DNA of 64,000 bases from Paenibacillaceae bacterium (GCA_029256185.1 JAQSYI010000001.1:1-64000), one strand, 5' to 3'; shown: positions 35,250-45,111, counted from the first letter of the stretch. Program-made: numbers and translations. The notes: generated by a model not told the origin, from the sequence alone.

Positions 35250-35668
35250 TGTCGAATCGTCTGTGACAGCACTTGATACAGCAGAGACAACTTTTCCAAC
35301 CGCTTCGCCCCGCTGCTTTTGGCCTGCGCCTCCAGCCTTTGAAACAAGACGCTTAAGCCCGAATCGGTTGTAATCGGCAAAACAAGGATGTGCGGGCAGG
35401 CTTGCTCGGACGCGATATCAAAATTGACCACCGGGAAAAGACCGCCCTCTGTACATTGCAGGGAGTATGTCTGTCCCTTGGGCAGCAGCAGCAGATGGCG
35501 CGAATCCGAAATCCAGGTTCTTTTGTCCTGCCTGTATACGATCTCTCCGCTTAACGCATAGGTCAAACCATACATTTGCCTGCGCCGCATTTCCTTTCGC
35601 TCGTTGGTGGACAGCGCAACGGAAAACGCGGATATGACATCGGTCAGAATAATGTCCCTTACGTTCAC
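35250..35668 (-). pseudogene. AraC-family regulator N-terminal (cupin-like) fragment lacking its HTH
   Basis: MYGLTYALSGEIVYRQDKRTWISDSRHLLLLPKGQTYSLQCTEGGLFPVVNFD; the frame is cut off before any AraC HTH at the junction with the CBM fragment. Confidence 0.7.
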
Positions 35669-35769
35669 ATCCAGCCTCCTCTTCTTCCCTGAGGATAAGC
35701 TTTTTTCACAAACAAATTAACAAATTTCCGCGTTACGGCACCCGGGCTTCGGCTATGCTCAATTGCTCT

Positions 35770-36024
35770 TCGATGTATGTCGACGATCCGCAGCATGTTT
35801 TTCAACAGACGACCTGGACGGGCGCGACGACCGGGCAGCAAATCGAACGTTACGAGTGGGTCAAGGAGGACAATCACCTGAAGCAGCTCCGCCACTTCAG
35901 CCAAGCGATGCAAGGGCTGGCCGGCCCGAAGACGACTGGCGAGGACGGCAGAAAATCGCTGGAGGTGCTGCTTGCCGTCCGCCTCTCCGCGCTGACGGGG
36001 CAGGAAGTCCGGCTGCCCGGATAA
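35770..36024 (+). pseudogene. Possible C-terminal fragment of a Gfo/Idh/MocA-type oxidoreductase
   Basis: SMYVDDPQHVFQQTTWTGATTGQQIERYEWVKEDNHLKQLRHFSQAMQGLAGPKTTGEDGRKSLEVLLAVRLSALTGQEVRLP; N-terminal Rossmann domain absent. Confidence 0.55.
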
Positions 36025-36204
36025 ATTCGTTCAAACCGCAAAGGTTGAACCGTGACTAATCAAGTTTTCTATTGATTATCCGCTTGCCCGGCGCCAAGGG
36101 GCCGCCCCCATCGTGCGCAACGCGTGTCGGAATGATTATAGACGCAATAATGTTCCGGTTCCTATCATCCAACTGAAAGCGCCACGATAACCAAGGAGAG
36201 GAGG

Positions 36205-36332
36205 AACCGTTCAAATTCGTAATGGGCCAAATGGACGAAGCCGGTTTTGCGAATGCGATAGCCGAATATAAGAAAACCGGCGGAGACCAGATTGCGAAGG
36301 AACTGGCCGAACCATACGGCGGATCGCAATAA
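36205..36332 (+). pseudogene. C-terminal fragment of an ABC-importer solute-binding protein
   Basis: FKFVMGQMDEAGFANAIAEYKKTGGDQIAKELAEPYGGSQ*, a typical SBP C-terminus with nothing upstream in frame. Confidence 0.65.
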
Positions 36333-36553
36333 GCCCGGCGGCTGTGGTATGATACCGCACCCGGGTGTCAGGCGAAATAAGTGTAAAATTTCCCGAATCG
36401 TGGGATTGGTCGGGTTGTGCGCCTATAGGGTCTTCGATTTTGCTTGCAGCGCCGGAAGGTATGTCTCTGTCCCAAACAACAATACAGCAATACGGCAAAC
36501 GGCAGTACGGCTGGATGGTTCAACGCCTTAACCCATTCGATTGTTGGAGGCTA

Positions 36554-39500
36554 ATGACGATGCTCAGAAAAATGCTGGTTCTGTTGTGTGCTTTTGTGTT
36601 GGCATATCCGTTGTCCGGTTTGACGCCGCCCCGGGCGGAGGCGGCGGGAAGAATCATCTCCGTGACCGACGAACTCAAGGATTTGACGAAAATTTTCAAA
36701 ACGAGCAAACCCGTCGACTTCTATGTGCCCCCGGGCTCGGAGCTTCCCCGCTACGACGGCGATCCCCACCTGCTCAAGCGGACGGAAACCGGCCCGACCT
36801 ACATCTACTACGGGGTCAGCGGCAAGATCAAGTCGGCGACGGTGGAGCTGTACGTGCTGAACGATTTTTACACGCAAAGCCTGATGGAATTTTACGTTTC
36901 CTCCGATGACGTCACCTATACGTGGACGGCCAAAACGTCGACTCCGCTCGTGACGACTTCGGGGAACTGGAAGAAGAAAACCTACAGCCTCGACACCGCC
37001 TATGTGAACAATCTGAACGCGCGATATTTGCGGATTCCGATCCCGCAGAACAATAACAATATCACCTCGGAGCCGCTGCTGGGTAAAGTCAGTTTCACCT
37101 ATGAAGCGGACACGAATTATTTGCACGACGACGCAGCCCTGCAATCCCTCTCGGTGGGGGCGGTCGAGCTGGAGGACTTCGATCCGGACGTAACTTCGTA
37201 CGACGTGGAGTTGCCCGCATCAGCAGCGATCGGTCCGGATACGCTCATTGCGGCAACGGCGGCCGACGACGGCTACGCGAACGTCACCCTTACGCAGGCG
37301 ACCGCTTTGCCGGGCCAGGCGACCATAGGGGTTACGGCGGAAGACGGCATAACGACGCGTGTCTACACCTTGAACCTATCCCGGAAACCGGCCGGGACGA
37401 ACGTTCGCTTAGGCGATCTGAGCGTCGGCGGCACCGCGATCGCCGAGTTCGACCCGGACGCGCACGCCTACAGCGTGATGATGCCGAACGGCACCCCGGT
37501 CGGCGCATCCACCTTGGTGGCCGCAACCGCCGAAGACCCCGGAGCCGACGTGCAGATTCAACAGATCGCTTCACTGCCCGGCACGGCCGTCGTGGAAGTG
37601 ACGGCCGAAGACGGCGTGACGACGGGCGAGTATGTGGTCCATCTGGCCGCCCTGTCCGGCGTCCCCGGCATGAACAACACCTACTACGTGTCGACGACGG
37701 GCAGCGACACGACCGGCGACGGCTCGCAGGCGCATCCGTGGAGATCGATTCAGCAAGCGGCCGACTACATGACTGCCGGAGATACCGCGCTCATTCGGGA
37801 GGGCATCTACTACGAGACCGTAACTGTTCCCGAATCCGGCACCGCCGCGCAGCCGATTCGATTCGCCGCGTATCCCGGAGAAAGCGTCACGGTAAGCGGC
37901 GCCGATCCGATCTCCGGTTGGGAGCCGCATGAGGGCATCGTCTACAAGACCGAGGCGATGCTGGCCTATCCGGGCACCAATCAGCTGTTTCTGGACGGCG
38001 AGCTGCTGACGGAAGCCCGCTGGCCCAACCTGCCGGCGGGGCACGACCTGCTCCGTCCGGAGTGGGCGACGATGGACGCAGGCTCGCTCACGACGCTTAA
38101 GGACAGCGATCTGACGCACTCGGACGGCACGTGGACGGGAGCCAAGGTGATGATCAAGGGCGGAGAGGGCTGGGTGCTGCAATCGTCGACCGTCACCGCC
38201 CACACGCTCGCCGACGGGCTGGTGTTCAACGCGCTACCGCTCAGCGAGTCCACCTTCTACACGCCGCGGGCGGGCAACAACTACTACCTGTACGGCTCGC
38301 TTCAGGCGCTGGACGCGGACAAGGAATGGCATTACGACCAGGCGACGTCGACCTTGTATTTGGCTGCGGACAGCTTCGACCCGACCGAGGCTCAACTCGA
38401 GGCCAAAGCCCGGGACTACGCCTTCGTCTTGCGCGACCGCTCGCATATCGAGCTGTCCGGCATCCGCATGTACGCCGCCGGCGTGGATACGACGGACGGG
38501 CAAACGCTGGAGCTGGACGGCCTGCAGATCGAATACGTCTCGCAGCCGCTCGTGCTGTCCGGCAACGACAACGTCATCCGCAACAGCCGGCTGGCCTATT
38601 CGCCCAAGGCGATGATCGAAGCGACGGGCAGCGGCAACCGGATCTTCAACAACGAGATCCGCTCCACGAACTATTTGGGAGACGGGGCCAGCGTGGCCAT
38701 GAATGGCAGCCAAAATCTGCTGGCGCACAACTCGCTGTTCGATTCGGGCAAAATGAACGTCAGCTTCAGCGGCAGAGCGAACCTCATCGAATACAACGAC
38801 ATTTACAACGCCGGGCTGCTCGTCAACGATATCGGCATGCTGTACAGCTTCAGTTTCGACGGGGACAACACGGAAGTCCGCTACAACTGGATCCACGACA
38901 ACAAGGCGGAGAGGCTGGGCGAAGGGATCTACCCGGACAACAGCAGCACGAATTTTATTTTCCACCATAACGTCGTCTGGAATGTCGGCGCGGCGCTGCG
39001 GCTGAACACGCCGAACAACAACATGCTAGTCTACAATAACACGCTGGTCGGCAATACCGGCATTTTCGGCTACATCTACCGGTCCGATATGTACGGCGGG
39101 CAGTTCGTCAACAACATCTTGACCGGCGCCTACGTATTCAGCGACGATATGCTGCGGGAGAGCAACATCGAGGGCAGCAACGATCCGCTGTTCGCCGACC
39201 GCGCCGGCTACGATTTCTCCTTGACGGCGGCTTCGCCCGCCCGGGACAACGGGCAGGTCGTCGCCGGCATCACGGACGGCTACGCGGGAACGGCGCCGGA
39301 TATCGGTGCGTACGAATACGGGCAGCCGCAATGGGTACCGGGGCACGATTTCCTGACCAACCCGGACGCGGAATACGAGCCTTCCGAGCCGGTGTACCGC
39401 AATCGGATTCTGAAGGGCGGCTTTGAATGGCTGACCGACATTGAAGAGCCATGGACGGCGACCGAAGGCGACAGCTCGATCGTGTACGAATACGCGCTGA

Positions 39501-41731
39501 ATTCGCTCAAGAAGACGCGGGCCGGCAACAATGCCGCCCAGCTCGGCAACACGCCCGCCGTCGCTTATCCGGCCGTGCCCTTGGAGGCTCTGCAGGAAAG
39601 CATCGCGGACGCTGAACTGGCGCTTGCGGAACCGTCGCCTTCCGCGGCGCTGCTGTCTTCGGCCATGACGGCCATGAACGACGACTACGCCCAATTGAAG
39701 AAGGACACGGCCGACCTGCTGGACAATGGCGGCTTCGAGAGTGCGCTGACCGGCTGGATCGGACTGAGCGCCGTCAATTCGACCACGAACGCGCAGGCGT
39801 ACGGCGGTGACAAGTCGCTGCGCAGCGCCAACCGCTCTGCTTACTGGGCCGGGCCGAGAATCCGGCTGCCGATGGAGAACGGCAGAACCTACAATTATTC
39901 GGTCAGGGCGCGGCTCGGCTCCGGCTCCGATCTGCTGCAGATCGCTTTTATGCCGAACGGAACCAATCCGGTGCGCACGCTCAAGCAGAAGACTATCAAC
40001 GGCACTTCCTGGACGCAGGCGAACGGAGCCTATACGGTCAATGAAGGCAGCGGCTACCAGTACGGCCTGATCAGCTTCTACACGCAAACCTCGCTGGCCG
40101 ATCTGTATTTGGACGAAGTCCGCGTGGTTGACGTGACGGAGTTGATGGATACGATCGACCGGGCAACCGATCTGGCGGTGGGCTTGACTGGTCAGACCCA
40201 GGCGGACGTGCAGCTGGCGATCGCGCAAGCGCAAGCGGTGCTTGCCGACCACGAGTCGACCGAGGAGGCGGTGGCCGAACAGGTTCGGCTGCTGGCCAAT
40301 GCCATGGCGGTAGAGGAATTGGCCGGCCAGGCGGAGCTGGCAGACGTCATCGCGGCCATGCGGGCCGCCGTGGCCCGGGGAGCGAGTATGGAGTCGGAGC
40401 TGGAGCAGACCGTGACGGGCTTGTCACCTAATACGACTTATCGGTTGTCGGCATGGGGATTGCTGTTGTCGGACGGGGATTCCCTGGCGATGGGGGTGCG
40501 CAATCATGGCGGGGCGGCCGCCGAGCTGGCATTTGATTCGACGCTATGGACGCGCAAAAGCCTGGAGTTCACAACCGGTCCGACGGCGGAATCGGCGACC
40601 GTTTACTTCGGCAAGCCGCAAGGGAGCAAGCAGGTTTATGTTGACGACGTAAGCCTGGTCACGGCTGGCGCCTTGCCTGTCGCGGCGAATCAAACCGGTC
40701 TTCTCCGCAATCCGGACATGGAGTCCGGCAGCCCGGGGCCTTGGACCGCCTTCGGCGCAAACCTGCAGATTGTCTCGAACCCGGTCTTTGATGGCGACTA
40801 TGCACTGAAGGTTGCCGACCGCGCGTCGCCGTCGGCCGGCGTGCTGCAATACGTCAAAGCGGCCAGAGGTAAAACCTACGACGTGAGCGCCCGCGTCAAG
40901 CTGGACGACGGTACGGACACGGCCAGGCTCGCGTTCCGCTACACGGTCGATGGCGGACCGGCGGGCACCGTGCAGGAGATGGTTGTCAACACCGCCTCCG
41001 CGGACGACAGCGGCTGGACCGAGCTGAGCGGAACGATCACGACGCCTGACGCCAATATCCTGTTGTCCGGGGCGCTCGTCATTGATACGGTGAACGGGGA
41101 GACTGACTTTTACGTGGACGATGTCGTTCTGATGGAGCAACTGCCGCCGACGGGACCAGGTACCGGGGACAGCGACACCGATCTGAACGCCGCCATCGCC
41201 GACGATACGGGATGGGTGCTCAGCGCGGGCGGCAATGCCGCAGTCTTCGACGCGGACAGCTTGACGCTGACCGACGGCAACGCCCGCTATGCCGGCCAAA
41301 CGTACCGGGACGCGCTGCTCGAAGTCGATATGACCGTCAACGGCACCTCCGGCAGCTGGCCCATCCTGAATGTGCGCAACCAGGGCAAGGAGAGCTTCAG
41401 CAGCGGCTATGTCATTGTGATCAAGCAAGATGTCATCGAGCTGCAGAAGTACAAGGACGACGTTAGCACGATGCTGCTGATCGGCACGGTCAACGATCCG
41501 GGCGTCGGCGGACCGGCGGTTGCCAATCAGCACTTTGTCTACGGTCAGGCCAACCGGATTCAGGTCGGCTCGTCCAACACTGCCGAAGGCGTGCGGATTC
41601 AGTTGAACGTCAACGGACACAGCGTGATCGATTACGAGGACAAGACGGACTCCGTCCGCACCGCCGGCTACTTCGGCATCTATACCGGCACGGCGCAGAG
41701 CATCGTCCTCGGCGCCGTCGAAGCCGAGTAG
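36554..41731 (+). CDS. Giant secreted modular protein (~1725 aa): signal peptide, two cadherin-like beta-sandwich repeats, right-handed beta-helix, CBM-like and concanavalin-like modules
   Basis: MLRKMLVLLCAFVLAYPLSGLTPPRAEAA signal; two SVGxxxLxxFDPDxxxYxV...TAEDGxTT repeats; YYVSTTGSDTTGDGSQAHPWRSIQQAADYMTAGDTALIREGIYYETVTV beta-helix start. Start at 36554 (GGAGG upstream), not 36365. Confidence 0.9.
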   Translation: MTMLRKMLVLLCAFVLAYPLSGLTPPRAEAAGRIISVTDELKDLTKIFKTSKPVDFYVPPGSELPRYDGDPHLLKRTETGPTYIYYGVSGKIKSATVELYVLNDFYTQSLMEFYVSSDDVTYTWTAKTSTPLVTTSGNWKKKTYSLDTAYVNNLNARYLRIPIPQNNNNITSEPLLGKVSFTYEADTNYLHDDAALQSLSVGAVELEDFDPDVTSYDVELPASAAIGPDTLIAATAADDGYANVTLTQATALPGQATIGVTAEDGITTRVYTLNLSRKPAGTNVRLGDLSVGGTAIAEFDPDAHAYSVMMPNGTPVGASTLVAATAEDPGADVQIQQIASLPGTAVVEVTAEDGVTTGEYVVHLAALSGVPGMNNTYYVSTTGSDTTGDGSQAHPWRSIQQAADYMTAGDTALIREGIYYETVTVPESGTAAQPIRFAAYPGESVTVSGADPISGWEPHEGIVYKTEAMLAYPGTNQLFLDGELLTEARWPNLPAGHDLLRPEWATMDAGSLTTLKDSDLTHSDGTWTGAKVMIKGGEGWVLQSSTVTAHTLADGLVFNALPLSESTFYTPRAGNNYYLYGSLQALDADKEWHYDQATSTLYLAADSFDPTEAQLEAKARDYAFVLRDRSHIELSGIRMYAAGVDTTDGQTLELDGLQIEYVSQPLVLSGNDNVIRNSRLAYSPKAMIEATGSGNRIFNNEIRSTNYLGDGASVAMNGSQNLLAHNSLFDSGKMNVSFSGRANLIEYNDIYNAGLLVNDIGMLYSFSFDGDNTEVRYNWIHDNKAERLGEGIYPDNSSTNFIFHHNVVWNVGAALRLNTPNNNMLVYNNTLVGNTGIFGYIYRSDMYGGQFVNNILTGAYVFSDDMLRESNIEGSNDPLFADRAGYDFSLTAASPARDNGQVVAGITDGYAGTAPDIGAYEYGQPQWVPGHDFLTNPDAEYEPSEPVYRNRILKGGFEWLTDIEEPWTATEGDSSIVYEYALNSLKKTRAGNNAAQLGNTPAVAYPAVPLEALQESIADAELALAEPSPSAALLSSAMTAMNDDYAQLKKDTADLLDNGGFESALTGWIGLSAVNSTTNAQAYGGDKSLRSANRSAYWAGPRIRLPMENGRTYNYSVRARLGSGSDLLQIAFMPNGTNPVRTLKQKTINGTSWTQANGAYTVNEGSGYQYGLISFYTQTSLADLYLDEVRVVDVTELMDTIDRATDLAVGLTGQTQADVQLAIAQAQAVLADHESTEEAVAEQVRLLANAMAVEELAGQAELADVIAAMRAAVARGASMESELEQTVTGLSPNTTYRLSAWGLLLSDGDSLAMGVRNHGGAAAELAFDSTLWTRKSLEFTTGPTAESATVYFGKPQGSKQVYVDDVSLVTAGALPVAANQTGLLRNPDMESGSPGPWTAFGANLQIVSNPVFDGDYALKVADRASPSAGVLQYVKAARGKTYDVSARVKLDDGTDTARLAFRYTVDGGPAGTVQEMVVNTASADDSGWTELSGTITTPDANILLSGALVIDTVNGETDFYVDDVVLMEQLPPTGPGTGDSDTDLNAAIADDTGWVLSAGGNAAVFDADSLTLTDGNARYAGQTYRDALLEVDMTVNGTSGSWPILNVRNQGKESFSSGYVIVIKQDVIELQKYKDDVSTMLLIGTVNDPGVGGPAVANQHFVYGQANRIQVGSSNTAEGVRIQLNVNGHSVIDYEDKTDSVRTAGYFGIYTGTAQSIVLGAVEAE

Positions 41732-41793
41732 AACTCAAGCGCGGAAGAGAGGCCCGGGCCCGACCGGCACAATCAGCATAAAGGTTTGCACGC

Positions 41794-42243
41794 TGGGGCT
41801 GTCCCAAAAGCAAATTTGCTCACAAATGAACAGCTCACTTTTTGAGAAACGCAGTTAATAAAACCGCAAAAGCGATGCAAGGGAAGTTACCCAGGCATCG
41901 CCTTTGCCTTGTTTTGTTCAATTGCCGCCTTCTTGAGCAAATTATGGGCAAGTGAAAGCCAACCGAACTCGAGACTTACCTTTGGCAAGCCTCGAAGCAG
42001 GAAACGGCGGAATCCCCGGTTGTTTTTCATTTGTCCAAACACGCTTTCCGGTTCAATCAAGCGTCGCACCGACAGGGCGTGACCTTCCTTGCTCCCGAGT
42101 TTCTCCCTTACTTTTTGTTTAAAGTTCAGGTAGCGCATACTGGCACTAATTTCCCGGTCTCCTTGTGCTTTCGTGCAAGCCTCTTTTAGCGGACATTCTC
42201 CACAGTTGGTACTCCGGTAGTGCCGCTTACGAATTTCAAATCC
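41794..42243 (-). mobile_element. IS1182-like transposase remnant (C-terminal part and one IS end)
   Basis: Minus strand encodes RKRHYRSTNCGECPLKEACTKAQGDREISASMRYLNFKQKVREKLGSKEGHALSVRRLIEPESVFGQMKNNRGFRRFLLRGLPKVSLEFGWLSLAHNLLKKA; IS end GGGGCTGTCCCAAAA at ~41795. Confidence 0.85.
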
Positions 42244-42274
42244 GTAAGAAACAGAGAGGTCGAGGTGGAGGATA

Positions 42275-42615
42275 ATGAACCAAATGGACAGCGAATTGAA
42301 GCGGCGGATCGTGGAACGGTTAATGCCGCCAAACGAAGAATCGGTCAGCCGGATGAGAAAGCGGGATATCCGAAACGACGCTGTACAAGTGGAAGAAGGC
42401 AGCCTTGGCGCAGGGCGTGGTAATGCCCGGTGGCGAAAGATCGAACGAGCGTTGGAGCACCCAGGAGAAGTTCGCCATCGTGGTGGAGACCGCCGGTTTA
42501 GCGAGATCGAGTTGTCGGAATATTGCCGCGTTAAAGGGCTTTATGTCGAGCAGGTAGCTGCATGGCGCGATGCCTGTATGCAGGCGAACGGAGGCGTTGC
42601 CGAGCAGGCGAGCAA
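42275..42615 (+). mobile_element. IS3-family OrfA-like transposase remnant with at least two frameshifts
   Basis: Composite of frames: MNQMDSELKRRIVERLMPPNEESVSRM // GISETTLYKWKKAALAQGVVMPGGERSNERWSTQEKFAIVVETAGL // SEIELSEYCRVKGLYVEQVAAWRDACMQANGG. Confidence 0.8.
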
Positions 42616-43104
42616 GCTGCAAAAGGTCGGCAGGCCGGTTACTTCAGCTTGTATTCGGGAACCGCCCAAGAGGTGACCATCAGCCGGGTGCTGGCCCGGC
42701 CGGTCATGGAGCTGCCTCCTGCGGTACAAGAAGAGGAAGTGTTCACCGTGGAGTACGGCTTGGATGCCTCCGGCAGCCAAGGAGGGTACGGCCATATCAA
42801 GGCTATGGATATTACCATGACCTATGATCAAGCACAGTTGGAGTTTGTTTCGGCAGCGGCTGTGGACGGGCACATTGTATTGGCCCAAACCGACAGTTCT
42901 GTTCCGGGGGAGATTCGCTTCATTGCCGCGTGTACGGACCCCGAGGAAGGATTTGCTGTGGATGGGACGGTACTGGCCGTTTCCATGAGGGCGAAGCAGG
43001 CAGGCGCGGCAGAACTGGGCTTCAGCAAATCGGTTGCTTCCAATAAAACCGGGCTGGAGAGTCATATTCCCTCTGTCTCAGGGGAGCTGCAGATCCAGCC
43101 ATGA
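42616..43104 (+). pseudogene. C-terminal fragment of a secreted modular enzyme: end of a concanavalin-like module plus a cohesin-like domain
   Basis: QAGYFSLYSGTAQEVTISRVLARPV matches AGYFGIYTGTAQSIVLGAVEAE at the end of the giant protein; then EEVFTVEYGLDASGSQGGYGHIKAMDITMTYDQAQLEFVSAAAVDGHI, cohesin-like. Confidence 0.8.
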
Positions 43105-43184
43105 AGCACTAGGCTGGCAGCAAGATACGTAAATCTAATATCCAAGGCAAATGGCAGGATTAATATGATGGAGGTTTATACAAA

Positions 43185-44237
43185 ATGACAGTTGTCCGTT
43201 CAACAAGAAATCCCATTATTGTACCGGAGGATGTGAAGCCGTCCCGGGAAGATTTCAAGGTGGTCTGTGTATTCAACGCCGGCGTCACCCGCTTTCAGGG
43301 TGAGGTGCTGCTGCTGCTCCGGGTAGCGGAGGTTCCGCTTAATGACAATCCCCAGGTGGAGCTGGTGCCGTTCTTTAATTCGGCAGAGGGGCAGCTGCAG
43401 ATTCTGTCCTTCGATAAAACGGATGCGGCGATTGATTTCTCCGATTCGCGCTTTGTCCGGACGGGCAACGAGCAATTCTTAACATCCATCTCCCACCTGC
43501 GGGTTGCCCGCAGCAAGGACGGAATCGAGTTTGTTATTGACGAGACCCCTGCGATGTTTCCGGCCAATGTGTATGAGCGCTTCGGGATTGAGGATCCGCG
43601 CATTACCTTTATTAACGGAGTTTACTACATTAATTACAGCGCGATTTCCGAGGTGACGGGTGTTACCACTTGTCTGGCCTCAACTGCGGATTTTAAGACT
43701 TACACCAGGCATGGGGTGATTTTCACCCCCGATAATAAGGATATTGCGATTTTTCCGGAACCGATCAACGGGAAGTATTATGCGTTCAACCGTCCGGCGT
43801 CGGTCGAGTACAAGAGAAGGGATATGTGGATCTCCGAATCACCGGACCTGATTGCCTGGGGCAATCACCGGTTCATGATGGAGGCCCGGGAGGGCTTCTG
43901 GGATGACGGCAGAATCGGCTGCAGCGCCGTACCGGTGCGGATTCCGGAGGGCTGGCTGGAGATTTACCACGGTTCGTCCAAGGACCACCGCTATTGCCTG
44001 GGTGTCGTCCTGCTGGATGCGGAGGAGCCATGGAAGATCATTGCCCGGGGACGGCTGCCGTTGATGGAGCCGGAGGCGGATTATGAACGGTTCGGCTTCT
44101 TCGGGAATGTGATCTTCAATTGCGGAGTGTTGCTTGAAGACGGCATCCTCAAAATCTACTATGGCGCCGCGGATACCTGTATGGGCTATGCGGAGGCTGC
44201 GTTGAAGGATGTACTGGCGCTGCTCGAGGACCAGTAA
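43185..44237 (+). CDS. GH130 family glycoside phosphorylase (mannooligosaccharide phosphorylase-like)
   Basis: RNPIIVPEDVKPSREDFKVVCVFNAGVTRFQGEVLLLLRVAE, YERFGIEDPRITFINGVYYINYSA and IYYGAADTCMGYAEAAL. Confidence 0.93.
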   Translation: MTVVRSTRNPIIVPEDVKPSREDFKVVCVFNAGVTRFQGEVLLLLRVAEVPLNDNPQVELVPFFNSAEGQLQILSFDKTDAAIDFSDSRFVRTGNEQFLTSISHLRVARSKDGIEFVIDETPAMFPANVYERFGIEDPRITFINGVYYINYSAISEVTGVTTCLASTADFKTYTRHGVIFTPDNKDIAIFPEPINGKYYAFNRPASVEYKRRDMWISESPDLIAWGNHRFMMEAREGFWDDGRIGCSAVPVRIPEGWLEIYHGSSKDHRYCLGVVLLDAEEPWKIIARGRLPLMEPEADYERFGFFGNVIFNCGVLLEDGILKIYYGAADTCMGYAEAALKDVLALLEDQ

Positions 44238-44277
44238 TTCATTACATTGACCCGATTTAGTGGGGGCTAAAAGTGTG

Positions 44278-44305
44278 AAACCTCCAGGCATCTGCCTGGA
44301 GGTTT
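44278..44305. terminator. Bidirectional terminator between GH130 and the yjzC-like gene
   Basis: AAACCTCCAGGCA-TC-TGCCTGGAGGTTT, perfect 13-bp stem. Confidence 0.85.
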
Positions 44306-44310
44306 TGTGG

Positions 44311-44505
44311 TTAATGGGTTATGGCATGTTCCTTTTTGACCCACACCCGGTCATCATTGGTGTTCTCCGGGAATCGTTCTCCCTTTTTTAAATGAACATG
44401 CTTGGGGTTGTTGATGCTCATATGAACCGCGTGATTGCCGATTTCCATGTATTCGCCGTCATTCGGGGCTTGTTGCCCCACTGTGAAACGGGATGCTTCG
44501 CCCAT
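44311..44505 (-). CDS. YjzC-like small protein
   Basis: MGEASRFTVGQQAPNDGEYMEIGNHAVHMSINNPKHVHLKKGERFPENTNDDRVWVKKEHA. Confidence 0.8.
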   Translation of the reverse strand: MGEASRFTVGQQAPNDGEYMEIGNHAVHMSINNPKHVHLKKGERFPENTNDDRVWVKKEHAITH

Positions 44506-44721
44506 GATCATCACCTCCACCTGTAGTATGAACTGGCGGGGGGAGACTCATGAACGGAGCGGGACAAGCAAATTTTAGGGAGTTGAATCCATCCGTGCGC
44601 AGTTATTACTTTGACAGTGCGGAGATACTCCGGCGGGGAATTTGCTTGTAATCCAACGGTTGGTCTGCTATAGTATTATGGTGCGAGTTTTGATGAGTTG
44701 TTCGATTCATCCTTGCTCCTT

Positions 44722-44766
44722 GCTCTTCCGGCATGAGACATGCCTATAACCCATGGAAGAGCCGCA
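44722..44766 (+). promoter_or_regulatory. Candidate S6:S18-binding leader of the rpsF operon
   Basis: GCTCTTCC(44722-44729)/GGAAGAGC(44755-44762) enclosing GGCATG-AGA-CATGCC, a 10-nt 3' bulge, and CCG at the stem base; 28 nt upstream of rpsF. Confidence 0.5.
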
Positions 44767-44789
44767 TAGTCCATAAGGAGGTGAAACAC

Positions 44790-45077
44790 ATGCGCAAATA
44801 TGAAGTGATGTACATTCTCCGTTCCGAGCTGGAACAAGAAGCGGTTCAATCCGCGGTTGAGAAGTTTGCAAACATCATTACATCCAACGGTGGCGAAATC
44901 ACTAAGAGCGATCTTATGGGAAAACGTCGTCTTGCGTATGAGATCAACAAATTGCGTGACGGGATTTATGTCCTGGTTCACTTCAACGCCGAACCGGCTG
45001 TTGTTGCTGAGCTTGACCGCAATATGAAGATCTCCGATGAGGTTATCCGTTTCCTCATTGTTAACGACGTCGCTTAA
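44790..45077 (+). CDS. rpsF: 30S ribosomal protein S6
   Basis: MRKYEVMYILRSELEQEAVQSAVEKFANIITSNGGEI; AGGAGGTG upstream. Confidence 0.98.
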   Translation: MRKYEVMYILRSELEQEAVQSAVEKFANIITSNGGEITKSDLMGKRRLAYEINKLRDGIYVLVHFNAEPAVVAELDRNMKISDEVIRFLIVNDVA

Positions 45078-45111
45078 TTTATGCTGTGGATGATGTTTGG
45101 GAGGGATTCGA

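Noticed and set aside
38234-41620. Long minus-strand ORFs (38234-38968, 39026-40252, 40544-41620) under the giant beta-helix gene
   Set aside because: High-GC antisense shadow ORFs: Arg/His/Val-rich, no recognisable domain, no RBS, fully overlapping a clear secreted protein with better coding evidence.
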